DNA from: an uncultured Oscillibacter sp.
GTDB taxonomy: Bacteria; Bacillota; Clostridia; Oscillospirales; Oscillospiraceae
Direction: 5' to 3'
DNA: 64,000 nt
NCBI GenBank assembly: GCA_910587705.1
Contig: CAJUMX010000004.1
Span: 62,001 to 126,000, forward strand
Shown: positions 51,765 to 60,343 of the stretch, one piece after another
Layout: every line of letters begins with the position of its first letter
Numbering within the stretch: position 1 is the first letter of the stretch
Notes under the pieces: model-generated
What the model was told of the DNA's origin: nothing
Databases searched by the model: none
What the model saw: the letters and a program-made list of their open reading frames with translations, nothing else
Translations under genes and position numbers: made by a program

Positions 51765-52469
51765 TTACGCGGCCGGCTTCTCGGTTGGCGGCTCCTCCGG
51801 CGGATGGTCCTTGGGCTTCTTGGTTTTCTTTTCCGGCTTAGGAGGCCGGGTCTTGCACCGCTTCCGCCAGCGCAGAAACCAGCCCAAAGCTGGGAAACCC
51901 ATGCCAAAGCCCACCGCCAGCAGCGTCCCGATGCGAATGGTAACGCCGACTTCCCCCTCCACCGCGGTGGCGGGGGCCATAAAGTCCACGTCCGTGTGAA
52001 TATATACGTCCCGGACATCCACCAGGCGCTCCAGCAGGGGCATCTCCGTCCAGACGGCGGCCTGGAGCTCCCCATAAGCTTGGGCCGCGGCGGCGGGGTC
52101 CTCCTGCCCCCCCAGCACCAGGGCCAGCCGCAGGGGCCTCATCCGGATGCCCCGGCCAAACCGCCGCAGCGCCCGTTTCAGCGGCGGGAGCAGGGCGCGG
52201 AGGGCGTCCTTCCCGTCCTCCAGGGTGAAGGAGCGCTTAGGCTTCGCTTCCTTCTCCTCCGGCTCTTTAGGGGGCTTTTTCTTCTCCTTTTTCGGCTTCT
52301 CCGCCCTGGGCTTTTTGGGCTTGGCGGGAAGAATATGTACCCGCAGCAGCCCAAATTTCACGTCCAGGCGGAGCGCCTCCCCGCTAAAGGCCGCCCAGAC
52401 GCCCACCCGGGTCCAGCAAAGCAAGGCAATCAGCAGTATGATTACCACCAGAATCCACAGCCATACCAC
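51765..52469 (-). CDS. DUF2953 membrane-anchored protein
   Basis: A 234-residue protein with an N-terminal hydrophobic helix (VWLWILVVIILLIALLCW). A highly charged Lys/Glu/Pro linker (about 52-80) leads to the DUF2953 core (LGGQEDPAAAAQAYGELQAA, then DVRDVYIHTDVDF). A second hydrophobic segment and a Lys/Pro tail follow. The family is found beside gerW in spore formers; the function is unknown. Confidence 0.8.
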   Translation of the reverse strand: MVWLWILVVIILLIALLCWTRVGVWAAFSGEALRLDVKFGLLRVHILPAKPKKPRAEKPKKEKKKPPKEPEEKEAKPKRSFTLEDGKDALRALLPPLKRALRRFGRGIRMRPLRLALVLGGQEDPAAAAQAYGELQAAVWTEMPLLERLVDVRDVYIHTDVDFMAPATAVEGEVGVTIRIGTLLAVGFGMGFPALGWFLRWRKRCKTRPPKPEKKTKKPKDHPPEEPPTEKPAA

Positions 52470-52487
52470 AGGCGGCGCCTCCCTTCC

Positions 52488-53099
52488 TTATTCCGTCTCT
52501 TCCTCCTCCTGGGAGGACACGATCTCTCCGTTTTCCCCCAGGCGCATCTGGCCGTCGGTCTCCGGTTCCAGGGGATCCTCCTCCTCGGAGGGCTCTGCCA
52601 GTTCCGGCAAATCCTCCAGGCTGCTGAGGTGAAAGGCCCGGAGAAACTGCTTGGTCGTCCGATACAGCCGGGGCCGTCCCGGCACCTGGAGCCGCCCGCA
52701 CTCCTCAATCAGGTCCCGGTTGAGGAGCAGGCTCATGGTATACGAGCTGTCCACGCCCCGGATTTGATCCACATAGGCCCGGGTGGTGGGCTGGTAGTAG
52801 GCGATGATGGTCAGGGCCTCCAGGGCCGGCTGGCTGAGCTTGGCGGGCTTGCGGACCTCCAGGGCCCGGTGCACCGCATCCCCAAACTCCGGGGCGGAGC
52901 ATAGCTGCCAGCAGTCGTCCATCTGCACCAGGCGGATGCCCCGCTGGTCAAAGGCATAGTGGTCGCCCAGGTCCTTCAGCGCCCGTTCCACGGCGGGGCG
53001 GGCCAGCTCCAGGGCGGCGCAGAGCCGCTTGATTTGCATAGGTTCGCCGGAGGCGAACAAGATCGCCTCCACGGCGGATTCGATTTCCTTTCTCTCCAT
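52488..53099 (-). CDS. scpB: Segregation and condensation protein B
   Basis: A 203-residue winged-helix protein, the kleisin-interacting subunit of the SMC-ScpAB condensin. It starts MERKEIESAVEAILFASGEP and has the conserved PALEALTIIAYYQPTTRAYV and VPGRPRLYRTTKQFLRAFHL segments. It lies 9 bases after scpA. The C-terminus is acidic (EEEDPLEPETDGQMRL). Confidence 0.95.
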   Translation of the reverse strand: MERKEIESAVEAILFASGEPMQIKRLCAALELARPAVERALKDLGDHYAFDQRGIRLVQMDDCWQLCSAPEFGDAVHRALEVRKPAKLSQPALEALTIIAYYQPTTRAYVDQIRGVDSSYTMSLLLNRDLIEECGRLQVPGRPRLYRTTKQFLRAFHLSSLEDLPELAEPSEEEDPLEPETDGQMRLGENGEIVSSQEEEETE

Positions 53100-53108
53100 G
53101 GGGCCTCC

Positions 53109-53903
53109 TCAGATTTCCTCCGCCTGGGCGGCGAGATGCTCCGGCGGGTCTCCCACCTGCCGGACGGTGCACTCGGTTTCCGAGCCCGTCAATTGCAGCA
53201 CGTGGGACCGGCAAAGCTCCAGCACCGCCAGGAAGGTGGCCACCACCTCGCTGCGGCTCCGGCTGCCGTGAAAGAGCTGGAGGAAGCGGGTGACCGTCCC
53301 GTCCTTCAAGCGGCGCAGAATGTCTCGGGCCTTCCGCTCCACCGGGTAGGGCTCGTGCTGGGCGATTTCCTGGAAGGCCGCTTTGGGCGGTGGCAGCTTC
53401 CGCTCCGCCCGGGCCTGGAGCTCCCGCATGGCCCGGAGCAAATCCTGGGGCCGGTGATCATACGCAATCTCCCCGGGCTCCAGGGGCTCTGGGCCCCGGA
53501 CACAGGTGCTGCGGCCAAATTCTCCCAGAGAGGCCAACGTCTCCCCCATGGCCTTCACATAGGCATAGCTCTCCCCCCGGCGGCGCTCCTCCAGAGATTG
53601 AATCAGGGCTTCCATCTCGCTCTTGGCCTCCTCATCCTCTATGGAGAGGAGCATCCGGGTTTTCAGGTAGACCAGATGGGAGGCCATGGCGGCAAATTCG
53701 CTGGCCACCTCCAGGTCCAGCTGCTGTCGGCGGTCCAGCCAGCTTAAGTACTGATCACAGATCAAGGAAATGGAGATGTCCTGAATCTCCATCTTGTTCT
53801 TTCCAAGCAAGAACAAAATGAGGTCCAGGGGGCCCTCAAAGTCCTGTAACTCCTCCGTTCGGGAGTGGACCACCTTTTCCAGTTTGAATACGGGACTTTC
53901 CAA
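53109..53903 (-). CDS. scpA: Segregation and condensation protein A
   Basis: A 264-residue kleisin that bridges SMC heads. It has the N-terminal FEGPLDLILFLLGKNKMEIQ with DISISLICDQYLSWLD, typical of ScpA, and a C-terminal winged helix. It is essential for chromosome segregation. It is directly upstream of scpB and downstream of the site-2 protease gene. Confidence 0.95.
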   Translation of the reverse strand: MESPVFKLEKVVHSRTEELQDFEGPLDLILFLLGKNKMEIQDISISLICDQYLSWLDRRQQLDLEVASEFAAMASHLVYLKTRMLLSIEDEEAKSEMEALIQSLEERRRGESYAYVKAMGETLASLGEFGRSTCVRGPEPLEPGEIAYDHRPQDLLRAMRELQARAERKLPPPKAAFQEIAQHEPYPVERKARDILRRLKDGTVTRFLQLFHGSRSRSEVVATFLAVLELCRSHVLQLTGSETECTVRQVGDPPEHLAAQAEEI

Positions 53904-53941
53904 ACATACCTCCCACCGCGCCGGAACAGCCCCGGGCGGAT

Positions 53942-54595
53942 TTAGAAAAACAGCTCGAAGAAGCAGCGATAGACCCCAAAAATCGCCTCGCTGATCAGGT
54001 CCCCAGTAACGCCGAACCAGCTCAGGGCCAGCAGCAACAACATACCGTAGCGCTCATAGCGCATCAGACCAAAGTAGGCCGCATCCGGCAGGAAGGCCCC
54101 CAGCACTTTAGACCCGTCTAGAGGCGGAACCGGCAACAGGTTGAACAGCCCCAAGCCAATGGACAGGGGAGCCAAGGTGTACAGCAAAAACTCGAAGGCC
54201 AGGGCCCCGCTGCGGCTGTAGGGGAAATACTGATAAATCACCCGGCTGAGAGCCATCGCCAGCAGGGCCAGCAGAAAATTGGACACCGGGCCCGCCAGGG
54301 CGGTGAGGGCCATGCCCTGCTTGGGCCTTTTAAAATACCGGGGGTCCACCGGAACGGGCTTGGCCCAGCCAAAGCCCACCGCCAGCATCATGGCAAGGCC
54401 CAGCCAGTCAATATGCCGCAGAGGGTTCAGGCTCAGCCGATGGCGGTCTCGGGCCGTAGGGTCCCCCAGTGCGTATGCCGCCAGACCGTGGCAGGTCTCG
54501 TGGACCGTCAGGCAGAGGAGGACGGCCAGGACTCTTGTCAAGGTGCTCTCCAGAAAATTCCAGTCGATGGAGCGGACAAGCCCACCGAAATCCAT
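53942..54595 (-). CDS. Site-2 protease family (M50) membrane protease
   Basis: A 217-residue polytopic membrane zinc protease. The HExxH motif is HETCH in CLTVHETCHGLAAYALGDPT (helix about 27-45) and the third ligand is in PLDGSKVLGAF. There are about five or six hydrophobic segments. It is the small SpoIVFB/YwhC-like form without a PDZ domain. The substrate is unknown, and the place beside sigG and scpAB is common in clostridia. Confidence 0.88.
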   Translation of the reverse strand: MDFGGLVRSIDWNFLESTLTRVLAVLLCLTVHETCHGLAAYALGDPTARDRHRLSLNPLRHIDWLGLAMMLAVGFGWAKPVPVDPRYFKRPKQGMALTALAGPVSNFLLALLAMALSRVIYQYFPYSRSGALAFEFLLYTLAPLSIGLGLFNLLPVPPLDGSKVLGAFLPDAAYFGLMRYERYGMLLLLALSWFGVTGDLISEAIFGVYRCFFELFF

Positions 54596-54661
54596 AGTCC
54601 TCCCCCTTTCACAGTTGTATCATTATAGCAGTTCCCGGAAGAAAATACAAGGGAAACCACG

Positions 54662-54688
54662 AAAAAGGCCCGCCGGAAGCGGCGGGCC
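54662..54688 (-). terminator. Intrinsic terminator after sigG
   Basis: On the minus strand GGCCCGCCG-CTT-CCGGCGGGCC is followed directly by TTTTTC, a textbook terminator a few bases after the sigG stop. Confidence 0.9.
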
Positions 54689-54693
54689 CTGGA

Positions 54694-55464
54694 CTAAATA
54701 TTTTTTTTGATGGTATTGATGGCCCCCTTCTCCAGCCGGGAGACCTGGGCCTGGGAGATGCCCACCTCGGCGGAGACCTCCATCTGGGTCTTGCCCTCAT
54801 AAAACCGCAGGGACAAAATGCGCCGCTCCCGGTCGTCCAGGCGCTTCAAGGCGTCCTTCAGGGCGATGCGGTCCGTCCAATGCTCGTCGGTATTCTGGGT
54901 GTCCCGGACCTGATCCATGACGCACAGGGCGTCCCCGCCGTCGGAGTACACCGGCTCGTAGAGGGACACCGGGTCCACAATGGCGTCCATGGCAAAGACC
55001 ACATCCTCCCGGGGGATATCCAATTCCTTGGCAATCTGCTCCACAGTAGGCTCCCGCTGGGTCTCGGAAATCAGCCGCTCCCGGACCTGGAGAACCCGAT
55101 AGGCCGTGTCCCGCATGGACCGGGAGACCCGAATGGCGCTGTTGTCCCGGAGATAGCGGCGAATCTCGCCGATGATCATGGGCACACCGTAGGTGGAGAA
55201 TTTCACCGGCTGGTTGATGTCGAAGTTGTCAATGGCCTTGATGAGCCCCACGCAGCCCACTTGAAACAGGTCGTCCACATTTTCTCCCCGGTTGGAAAAC
55301 CGCTGAATCACCGACAGCACCAACCGAAGATTTCCCTCGATGAGCTGGCGGCGGGCCTCCTGGTCTCCCTCCTTGGTCCGGCGGAGAAGCGCCATGGTCT
55401 CCTCGTTTTTCAGCACTTTCAGCTTGGCGGTGTTGACGCCCGCAATCTCGACTTTTCCCTGCAC
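54694..55464 (-). CDS. sigG: Sporulation sigma factor SigG
   Basis: The late forespore RNA polymerase sigma factor, 256 residues. The SigG-specific start KVEIAGVNTAKLKVLKNEET precedes region 2 (NLRLVLSVIQRFSNRGENVD, DLFQVGCVGLIKAIDNFDIN) and region 3. Region 4 reads LDDRERRILSLRFYEGKTQM, then EVSAEVGISQAQVSRLEKGA. The length matches the family. It normally directs late forespore genes. Spore formation by the host is strongly implied. Confidence 0.95.
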   Translation of the reverse strand: MQGKVEIAGVNTAKLKVLKNEETMALLRRTKEGDQEARRQLIEGNLRLVLSVIQRFSNRGENVDDLFQVGCVGLIKAIDNFDINQPVKFSTYGVPMIIGEIRRYLRDNSAIRVSRSMRDTAYRVLQVRERLISETQREPTVEQIAKELDIPREDVVFAMDAIVDPVSLYEPVYSDGGDALCVMDQVRDTQNTDEHWTDRIALKDALKRLDDRERRILSLRFYEGKTQMEVSAEVGISQAQVSRLEKGAINTIKKNI

Positions 55465-55890
55465 GAAAGCTGCCCCCTCTTGTGTATACTGTCCCTGCGG
55501 CGGCGGGGGTATTCCCCTCTTACCGCTGCAAGGTCAGTATCTCCAGAGGCCATTTTTCCTATACTGGGACCTTTTGTCAGAAAGTGTCCCGCGTCCCCGC
55601 CCCCGCAGGGGCGGAACACCCCGAGGCCCGGCGCAACCACGCCCCCAAAGCAGAAAAGCGCCGGGCCGAGGAGCGAGGGAGCGGAGCGGACGAGCGGCGG
55701 CGGCGGGCGGGCCCACGGAACCAGGAAGCCCGCCGCCGCCATTGCGGGGGGGCCGCGCAAAGCGCAAAGCGGCCCGGAGGCCGCGCGGGGGGAGCCACCA
55801 CTTCGTTGCCAACAAGTACCGCCAGCACTACATATTCTAGCAGGACCATCCGCCAAACACAACCCCTGGGGTCCAGGGGGCCGAAGCCCC
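55465..55890. other. GC-rich gap upstream of sigG
   Basis: About 425 bases, very GC-rich, with several long open frames on both strands that have low-complexity Pro/Arg/Gly composition and no ribosome sites. I see no gene. A short CCGCCCCCGCAGGGGCGG palindrome around 55598-55616 could be a terminator or a structured leader. Confidence 0.5.
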
Positions 55891-56190
55891 CTAAACCTTG
55901 TACGGATACCAGTCCGGCGCATACAGGTCCGCCAGATATTCCACACAGGCTTGCCGCAGTTCTTCCGTATCCATCCAGTCCGCATACTCCGGCATCCGGG
56001 TCCCATGGGCCACGGCGTGGCACCGCCAGCACAGGGTAATGAGGTTGTGGTGGCAGTTTCCGCCGCCTTCGGAACGGGGAATTGCGTGGTGAACCTGGAG
56101 GCCCCGGGGACTGTCGCAGAGGGCGCAGGTGTAGCCGTCCCGCTTGTAGACGGCCTTTCGAACGGCGTTTTTGAGATTGGCAGAGATCAT
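55891..56190 (-). CDS. HNH endonuclease
   Basis: A 99-residue protein with the HNH pattern: CALCDSPRGLQVHHAIPRSE holds the first zinc-binding cysteines and the HH; CHHNLITLCWRCHAVAH gives the asparagine, the final histidine and the second CxxC. The ATG at 56190 follows GGAGG by 7 bases. It is a compact McrA-type nuclease, often associated with mobile DNA or phage defence. No partner gene is visible. Confidence 0.85.
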   Translation of the reverse strand: MISANLKNAVRKAVYKRDGYTCALCDSPRGLQVHHAIPRSEGGGNCHHNLITLCWRCHAVAHGTRMPEYADWMDTEELRQACVEYLADLYAPDWYPYKV

Positions 56191-56528
56191 GGTTTTGTCC
56201 TCCTTCGTTGAATGTGAGGCCGTCTCACCACACCGAGGCAAGGGCGGCGGGCCAGGGCCCCCACAGCCCGGAGGGCGGCGGAGGGGGCGGGACACCGGGA
56301 GGCCCGGAGGGCCGCACGGAGGCCCGCACACGCCGCCGGGGCGGGCGCAAGCCCGGCCGGGGGCCCGGAAGGGACCGCCGCTTGTCTTGACCCTTGCCCG
56401 GTGTGGTAGGCTTCACAGAATTCAACGGAGGGGGACGGGGCCATGGTCTCCGTTCTATCGAACAGTCGTTCTATTCCGTCTGCAAGCGGGACGGCGGAGC
56501 CTGGGCCCAACCGCAGGAGGACAGGCCA
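56191..56528. other. GC-rich gap between HNH and RHH genes
   Basis: About 340 bases with very high GC content. Open frames here are proline-, glycine- and arginine-rich on both strands and lack ribosome sites. No gene, RNA or terminator was recognised. Confidence 0.5.
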
Positions 56529-56735
56529 TCAGCTACCGCCGCCGCTGGAGTGCCAGCCTGTCCAGGGGCGCTTCTCCTGGACCTCCGCCGCCGGGGCGGC
56601 TGTCTCCCCGAAGTGCTCCACAAAGGCCAGGAGGAAGCCCTGGAGGACGCTGTACGGGGTTTCCCCCCGCTCCTGGCAGAGGGCCCGGAATTCCTCGTAC
56701 ACCTCTCGCCTTACCTTCGTCGTGGCCGTGCGCAT
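56529..56735 (-). CDS. Small ribbon-helix-helix-like protein
   Basis: Starting at the ATG at 56735 the frame gives 68 residues (MRTATTKVRREVYEEFRALC, then QERGETPYSVLQGFLLAFVE) with the short strand and two helices of an RHH DNA-binding fold. A clear Shine-Dalgarno site is missing; only GGGAG lies 1-2 bases before the start. An upstream extension to 56894 is possible but is low in similarity to anything. It is a weak call. Confidence 0.45.
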   Translation of the reverse strand: MRTATTKVRREVYEEFRALCQERGETPYSVLQGFLLAFVEHFGETAAPAAEVQEKRPWTGWHSSGGGS

Positions 56736-57011
56736 CTCCCGGGCATCCCAGCGGGCTTGACGGTCCCTGCTGTATCCGCTTCCGGCACCTGCGTTCCAAG
56801 GTTCTTGGTTGGACCGTACTGGAGACTTCCAAGATTTCTGTAAAATCCTCGTTAGTTGCTCCAAGCCGGGCTCATCTTTTCCACAATCTTTCAACTTTTC
56901 ACCTCCCTTCCCTGTAGCAGCCTTCCCCGAAGGGGAATACCGTAGTTAGCCTTTTGTCAGAATAGGACGGCCCAGGGGGCGCATAGGCTTTCCTGAAAGG
57001 AGTTGAGGGCG

Positions 57012-57290
57012 ATGCAGTTCCGGTTTCGGGACCTCCGTCGGAAGGAGGTCATCAACATCAACGACGGCTGCCGCCTGGGGCTGGTGGCGGACCTGGACCT
57101 CCGGGCCCCGGAGGGGCAGGTCATTGCCATTGTGGTCTACGGGCCCGCTCGGTTCTTCGGGCTTTTTGGCCGGGGAGAGGAGTTTTACATCCCCTGGGAC
57201 TGCATCCAGCGGATCGGGGATGATATCATTTTAATCGACAAGCCCTTCCAGCGGCGTGACCCGGCCCTGGAGCGGAAGCGGAGGCGGTGA
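57012..57290 (+). CDS. ylmC: YlmC/YmxH-family PRC-barrel sporulation protein
   Basis: A 92-residue PRC-barrel protein (RFRDLRRKEVININDGCRLG, then VADLDLRAPEGQVIAIVVYG, FFGLFGRGEEFYIPWDCIQR). It is conserved in spore formers; YlmC/YmxH proteins are linked to sporulation but have no known biochemical activity. The ATG at 57012 is chosen because AAAGGAG lies 10 bases upstream; the TTG at 57003 is too close. Its 3' end overlaps the convergent LysR gene by 65 bases. Confidence 0.88.
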   Translation: MQFRFRDLRRKEVININDGCRLGLVADLDLRAPEGQVIAIVVYGPARFFGLFGRGEEFYIPWDCIQRIGDDIILIDKPFQRRDPALERKRRR

Positions 57291-58188
57291 GGGGCATTCC
57301 CGCTCCTTCCTCCGCCAGCGCCTCCCGCAGCAGCTCCAAAAAAAGCTCCATAGCCGGAGTCACCCACCGCCCCTTCCGCCAGGCACACAGGGCCGGGGCG
57401 GGGACGCCGGAGATGGGCGCTTCCAGCTCCACCAGCCGCCCGTCCGCCAGCTCCTCCTCCGCCACAAAGCGGGGCAGGTAGGTAAAGCCCAGGTTGCTCA
57501 TGACGCAGCGCTTGATGGTCTCGATGCTCCACAGCTCCAGTGTCACGTCCAGCTCAATCTCCCGCTGACAAAGGTACGCCTCCAGGCGGCGGCGGAAAAT
57601 ACTGTCCGGCTCGTCGGTGACCAGGGAGACCTTCTTCCGCTGGCCGGGGGTGGTGAAATCCGGCTCCGTAAAATCCGGGGAGGCTAGGAGCACGATGTCA
57701 TAGCTCCCCATGGACTCCACCTCCAAGGCCTCCCGGTTCCAGTCCATGTCATAGCCTACTCCCAGGTCGCAGGCCCCGGTGCGGACCCCCTGGGGAATCC
57801 GCATGCAGTTGCAGCTGCGCACAATCAGCCGGACCTGGGGAGCCCGCTCCCGGAAGGCCCGGATCACCGGCTGCATCCGATAGCAAAGCAGGGTCTCCGC
57901 CATGTCTACCCGGAGCGTTCCCGTGGGAACGCTTCCTGTTTTTCCGCACTCCAAAAGCCGCTCTGCCGCCTCCAGCAGCTCCCGGGCCTGGGGCAGCGCC
58001 CGCTCCCCCGCCTCCGTCAGCACCATTCTCCGGCCCACTCGCTCAAAGAGGGGAACCCCCAGCTCCTCCTCCAACTGCTGGATTTGAACGGTAATGGTGG
58101 ACTGGGTGTAGCCCAGCCGCTCCGCCGCCTTCTGATAGCTCCCCTGGTCCACCACCGTCTGGAAGGCGCGAAGATTTTTCAGTTCCAT
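57226..58188 (-). CDS. LysR-family transcriptional regulator
   Basis: A 320-residue regulator with the N-terminal helix-turn-helix (LRAFQTVVDQGSYQKAAERL, then GYTQSTITVQIQQLEEELGV). A periplasmic-binding-type effector domain follows (TLRVDMAETLLCYRMQPVIR). The last 25 residues are Ala/Gly/Pro-rich and overlap ylmC. It is divergent from the LysE-type exporter gene, 115 bases away, and is its probable regulator, as is usual for LysR/LysE pairs. The inducer is likely an amino acid. Confidence 0.9.
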   Translation of the reverse strand: MELKNLRAFQTVVDQGSYQKAAERLGYTQSTITVQIQQLEEELGVPLFERVGRRMVLTEAGERALPQARELLEAAERLLECGKTGSVPTGTLRVDMAETLLCYRMQPVIRAFRERAPQVRLIVRSCNCMRIPQGVRTGACDLGVGYDMDWNREALEVESMGSYDIVLLASPDFTEPDFTTPGQRKKVSLVTDEPDSIFRRRLEAYLCQREIELDVTLELWSIETIKRCVMSNLGFTYLPRFVAEEELADGRLVELEAPISGVPAPALCAWRKGRWVTPAMELFLELLREALAEEGAGMPLTASASAPGPGHAAGRACRLK

Positions 58189-58243
58189 AGGCTTCCTCCC
58201 AACTCATTGATTTTGTCAATAGTATACTTTAAAAACTTTCGCT

Positions 58244-58271
58244 TTTCAAATGAATGGTTTTCTGCTATGAT
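58244..58271 (+). promoter_or_regulatory. Promoter of the LysE-type gene
   Basis: TTTCAA, 16 bases, TATGAT, 33 bases before the ATG. Upstream, TTGTCAATAGTATACTTT contains a T-N11-A-like dyad suited to a LysR regulator. Confidence 0.45.
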
Positions 58272-58303
58272 GGGCCCATCTCAAACAAAGGACGGTGCCC
58301 GTC

Positions 58304-58897
58304 ATGCCCCTGTCTCTGATCCCCTCCTTCCTGCTCTACTGCTATGTGGGCGCCATTACCCCCGGCCCCGCCAATCTCTGCTCCCTCTCCACCGCCCTGC
58401 GGTATGGAAAGGGTCCCGCCCTACGGCAGTGGCGGGGGCTGTTTACCGGCTTCACTCTGGTGTCCCTGGCCTCCGTGCTGGTCACCTATTTCCTTGGCGC
58501 CGTGCTGGATCAGTACGTGGGGCTGTTATCCTGGGTGGGAGCGGCTTACCTTTTATGGATGGCCTGGCACACCCTCCGTTCCTCCGCCGGGCCGGAGGGC
58601 CAGGCCCCGGAGGCCCCGGGCTTTCTCACGGGACTGCTGGTACAGCTGACGAATGTGAAAATCATGGTCTTTTGCCTGATGGCGATGACCTCTTTTGTCC
58701 TGCCCTACACCCGGTCCTTCTGGGCCCTGCTAGCGGTGGGGCTGTTCCTGCCCTTCACCGGGCCGGTTGCCAATCTGGCCTGGCTCTTTGCCGGAGCGGC
58801 GCTGCAAAAGCTTTTTGCCAACCACCGAAAAGCCGTGGACATCGGCTGCGCCGCCGCCCTGGCCCTGTGTGCCGTCAGTCTGGTGCTGCCCCATTGA
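58304..58897 (+). CDS. LysE-family amino-acid exporter
   Basis: A 197-residue inner-membrane protein with six hydrophobic segments and the family start IPSFLLYCYVGAITPGPANL. It should export an amino acid or homoserine-lactone-like compound. The ATG at 58304 is used; AAAGGAC lies about 10 bases upstream, too close for the GTG at 58295. It is divergent from the LysR gene and ends before a convergent terminator shared with the glycerate kinase. Confidence 0.88.
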   Translation: MPLSLIPSFLLYCYVGAITPGPANLCSLSTALRYGKGPALRQWRGLFTGFTLVSLASVLVTYFLGAVLDQYVGLLSWVGAAYLLWMAWHTLRSSAGPEGQAPEAPGFLTGLLVQLTNVKIMVFCLMAMTSFVLPYTRSFWALLAVGLFLPFTGPVANLAWLFAGAALQKLFANHRKAVDIGCAAALALCAVSLVLPH

Positions 58898-58918
58898 TTC
58901 CAAATGCGCTACAGAAAG

Positions 58919-58944
58919 CGGAGAGGACCTTCCGGTCCTCTCCG
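58919..58944. terminator. Terminator between convergent genes
   Basis: CGGAGAGGACC and GGTCCTCTCCG form a perfect 11-bp stem with a TTCC loop. TTGTTTC follows on the plus strand. It serves the LysE-type gene and perhaps the glycerate kinase. Confidence 0.75.
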
Positions 58945-58949
58945 TTGTT

Positions 58950-60185
58950 TCACTTTGCTGGCCAATAGAGGGCCACGCTCAGATCGTTGACGTTGGTGCC
59001 CGTAGGCCCGGTGACAATCAGGCCCCCCGCTTGCGCTAAGGCGTTGTAAGAATCGTTCTCCGCCAGCACCACCGGGATTTCCATTCCCAGCGTCCGGAGG
59101 CGGTCCCGGGTCCCGCCGTCCACATAGCCCCCCGCCGCGTCTGTGGGGCCGTCGGTGCCGTCGGAGCCCACGGAGAACAGGGCTGTTCCCTCTACCCCCG
59201 CCAGAATGGGAGCCGCCGCCAGGGCCAGTTCCTGGTTCCGGCCCCCTTTGCCTTTTCCGATGAGCTTTACCACCGTCTCGCCGCCTAAGATCAGGGCCAA
59301 GGGCTTCCCTGCTGTCCGCTCCCGTAGAAGGGCCTGGGCCAGATTTTCTCCGGTCTCCCGTGCCTCCCCCGCCGCCTGGTCTGTGAGGATGCGGGCCTCG
59401 TAGCCCAGTCCCCGGCAGACCTCCGCCGCCGCTTGGCAGAGCTGGGAGACGCTGCCGCAGATACGGCTCTCCACATGGGGCAGCGCCGCCGGGAGCGGCC
59501 GGACCAGCAGGGCCCGGGCCTGGGGAGACAGCTCTAAGCCGTACTTCTCCGCCACCGCCAAGGTCTCTCCCAGCGTGGAGCCGTCCACGGCGGCGGGACC
59601 AGAGGCGATCATGTCCAGCCGGTCCCCCAGCACGTCGGAGAGGACCACGGAAAACACCCGGGCCGGGGCGCAGGCCGCGCCGAAGCGCCCCCCCTTTACG
59701 TTGGACAGCCGCTTGCGAACCCGGTTGACCGCTTGGATGTCCGCGCCGCAAGAAAGAAGCCGGCGGTTGATGTCCTGGAATTCCGCTAGAGAGAGGTCCG
59801 ACGCCTCGAAGAGGGCGGAGCCCCCGCCGGAGAGGAGAAACAGCAGGTCATCCTCCTCCCCCAGCCCCCGGACCAGCGCCAGCGCCCGCTCCGACGCGGC
59901 GAAGGAGGCCGCGTCCGCCACCGGGTGCCCCGCCTCTAAAATCTCCAGCCCCGGCAGGGGCTCTTGGCTGTGGCCGTATTTCGTCACCACCAAACCGCCA
60001 TCCACATTAACGGTTTCCAGGGCGGCGGAGGCCATCCGCCACGCCGCCTTTCCCACGGAAACCAGCAGCGTCCGGCCAGGGCCGGGACGGAAATCCCTCA
60101 GGGCCTCCCTCACCGCCACGTCCGGCAGTGCCCGGCGAATCGCCTCGCCGTAAATTTGTTCCGCGTGCCTTCGAAGCTTCGTCAT
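58950..60185 (-). CDS. Glycerate 2-kinase / MOFRL family
   Basis: A 411-residue type-2 glycerate kinase (TtuD/hydroxypyruvate reductase annotation). It has the N-terminal VSVGKAAWRMASAAL and LFLLSGGGSALFEASDLSLA. The C-terminal MOFRL domain includes GKPLALILGGETVVKLIGKG with RNQELALAAAP and FSVGSDGTDGPTDAAGGYVD. It phosphorylates glycerate to 2-phosphoglycerate. The ATG at 60185 is chosen. It is divergent from the isomerase-aldolase operon. Confidence 0.88.
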   Translation of the reverse strand: MTKLRRHAEQIYGEAIRRALPDVAVREALRDFRPGPGRTLLVSVGKAAWRMASAALETVNVDGGLVVTKYGHSQEPLPGLEILEAGHPVADAASFAASERALALVRGLGEEDDLLFLLSGGGSALFEASDLSLAEFQDINRRLLSCGADIQAVNRVRKRLSNVKGGRFGAACAPARVFSVVLSDVLGDRLDMIASGPAAVDGSTLGETLAVAEKYGLELSPQARALLVRPLPAALPHVESRICGSVSQLCQAAAEVCRGLGYEARILTDQAAGEARETGENLAQALLRERTAGKPLALILGGETVVKLIGKGKGGRNQELALAAAPILAGVEGTALFSVGSDGTDGPTDAAGGYVDGGTRDRLRTLGMEIPVVLAENDSYNALAQAGGLIVTGPTGTNVNDLSVALYWPAK

Positions 60186-60268
60186 GCTTGCCGCCTTCCT
60201 TTCCTTGTATCCCAGTATAACGGATGGAGAGGAAAAGGACAATCATTTTTCCGTTTGTATTTTAACGT

Positions 60269-60297
60269 TTGCATTTTCCTGCCCGATGGGGTATGAT
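60269..60297 (+). promoter_or_regulatory. Sigma-A promoter of the isomerase-aldolase operon
   Basis: TTGCAT, exactly 17 bases, TATGAT, 46 bases before the isomerase ATG. Confidence 0.75.
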
Positions 60298-60343
60298 GTG
60301 GAAAAAGCCGAGCGGGACCCCGCCGCAAAGGAGGCGCATCAAT

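Noticed and set aside
54880..56211. Plus-strand frame of about 440 codons
   Set aside because: It lies antisense to sigG and across a GC-rich gap; low-complexity composition and no start signal.
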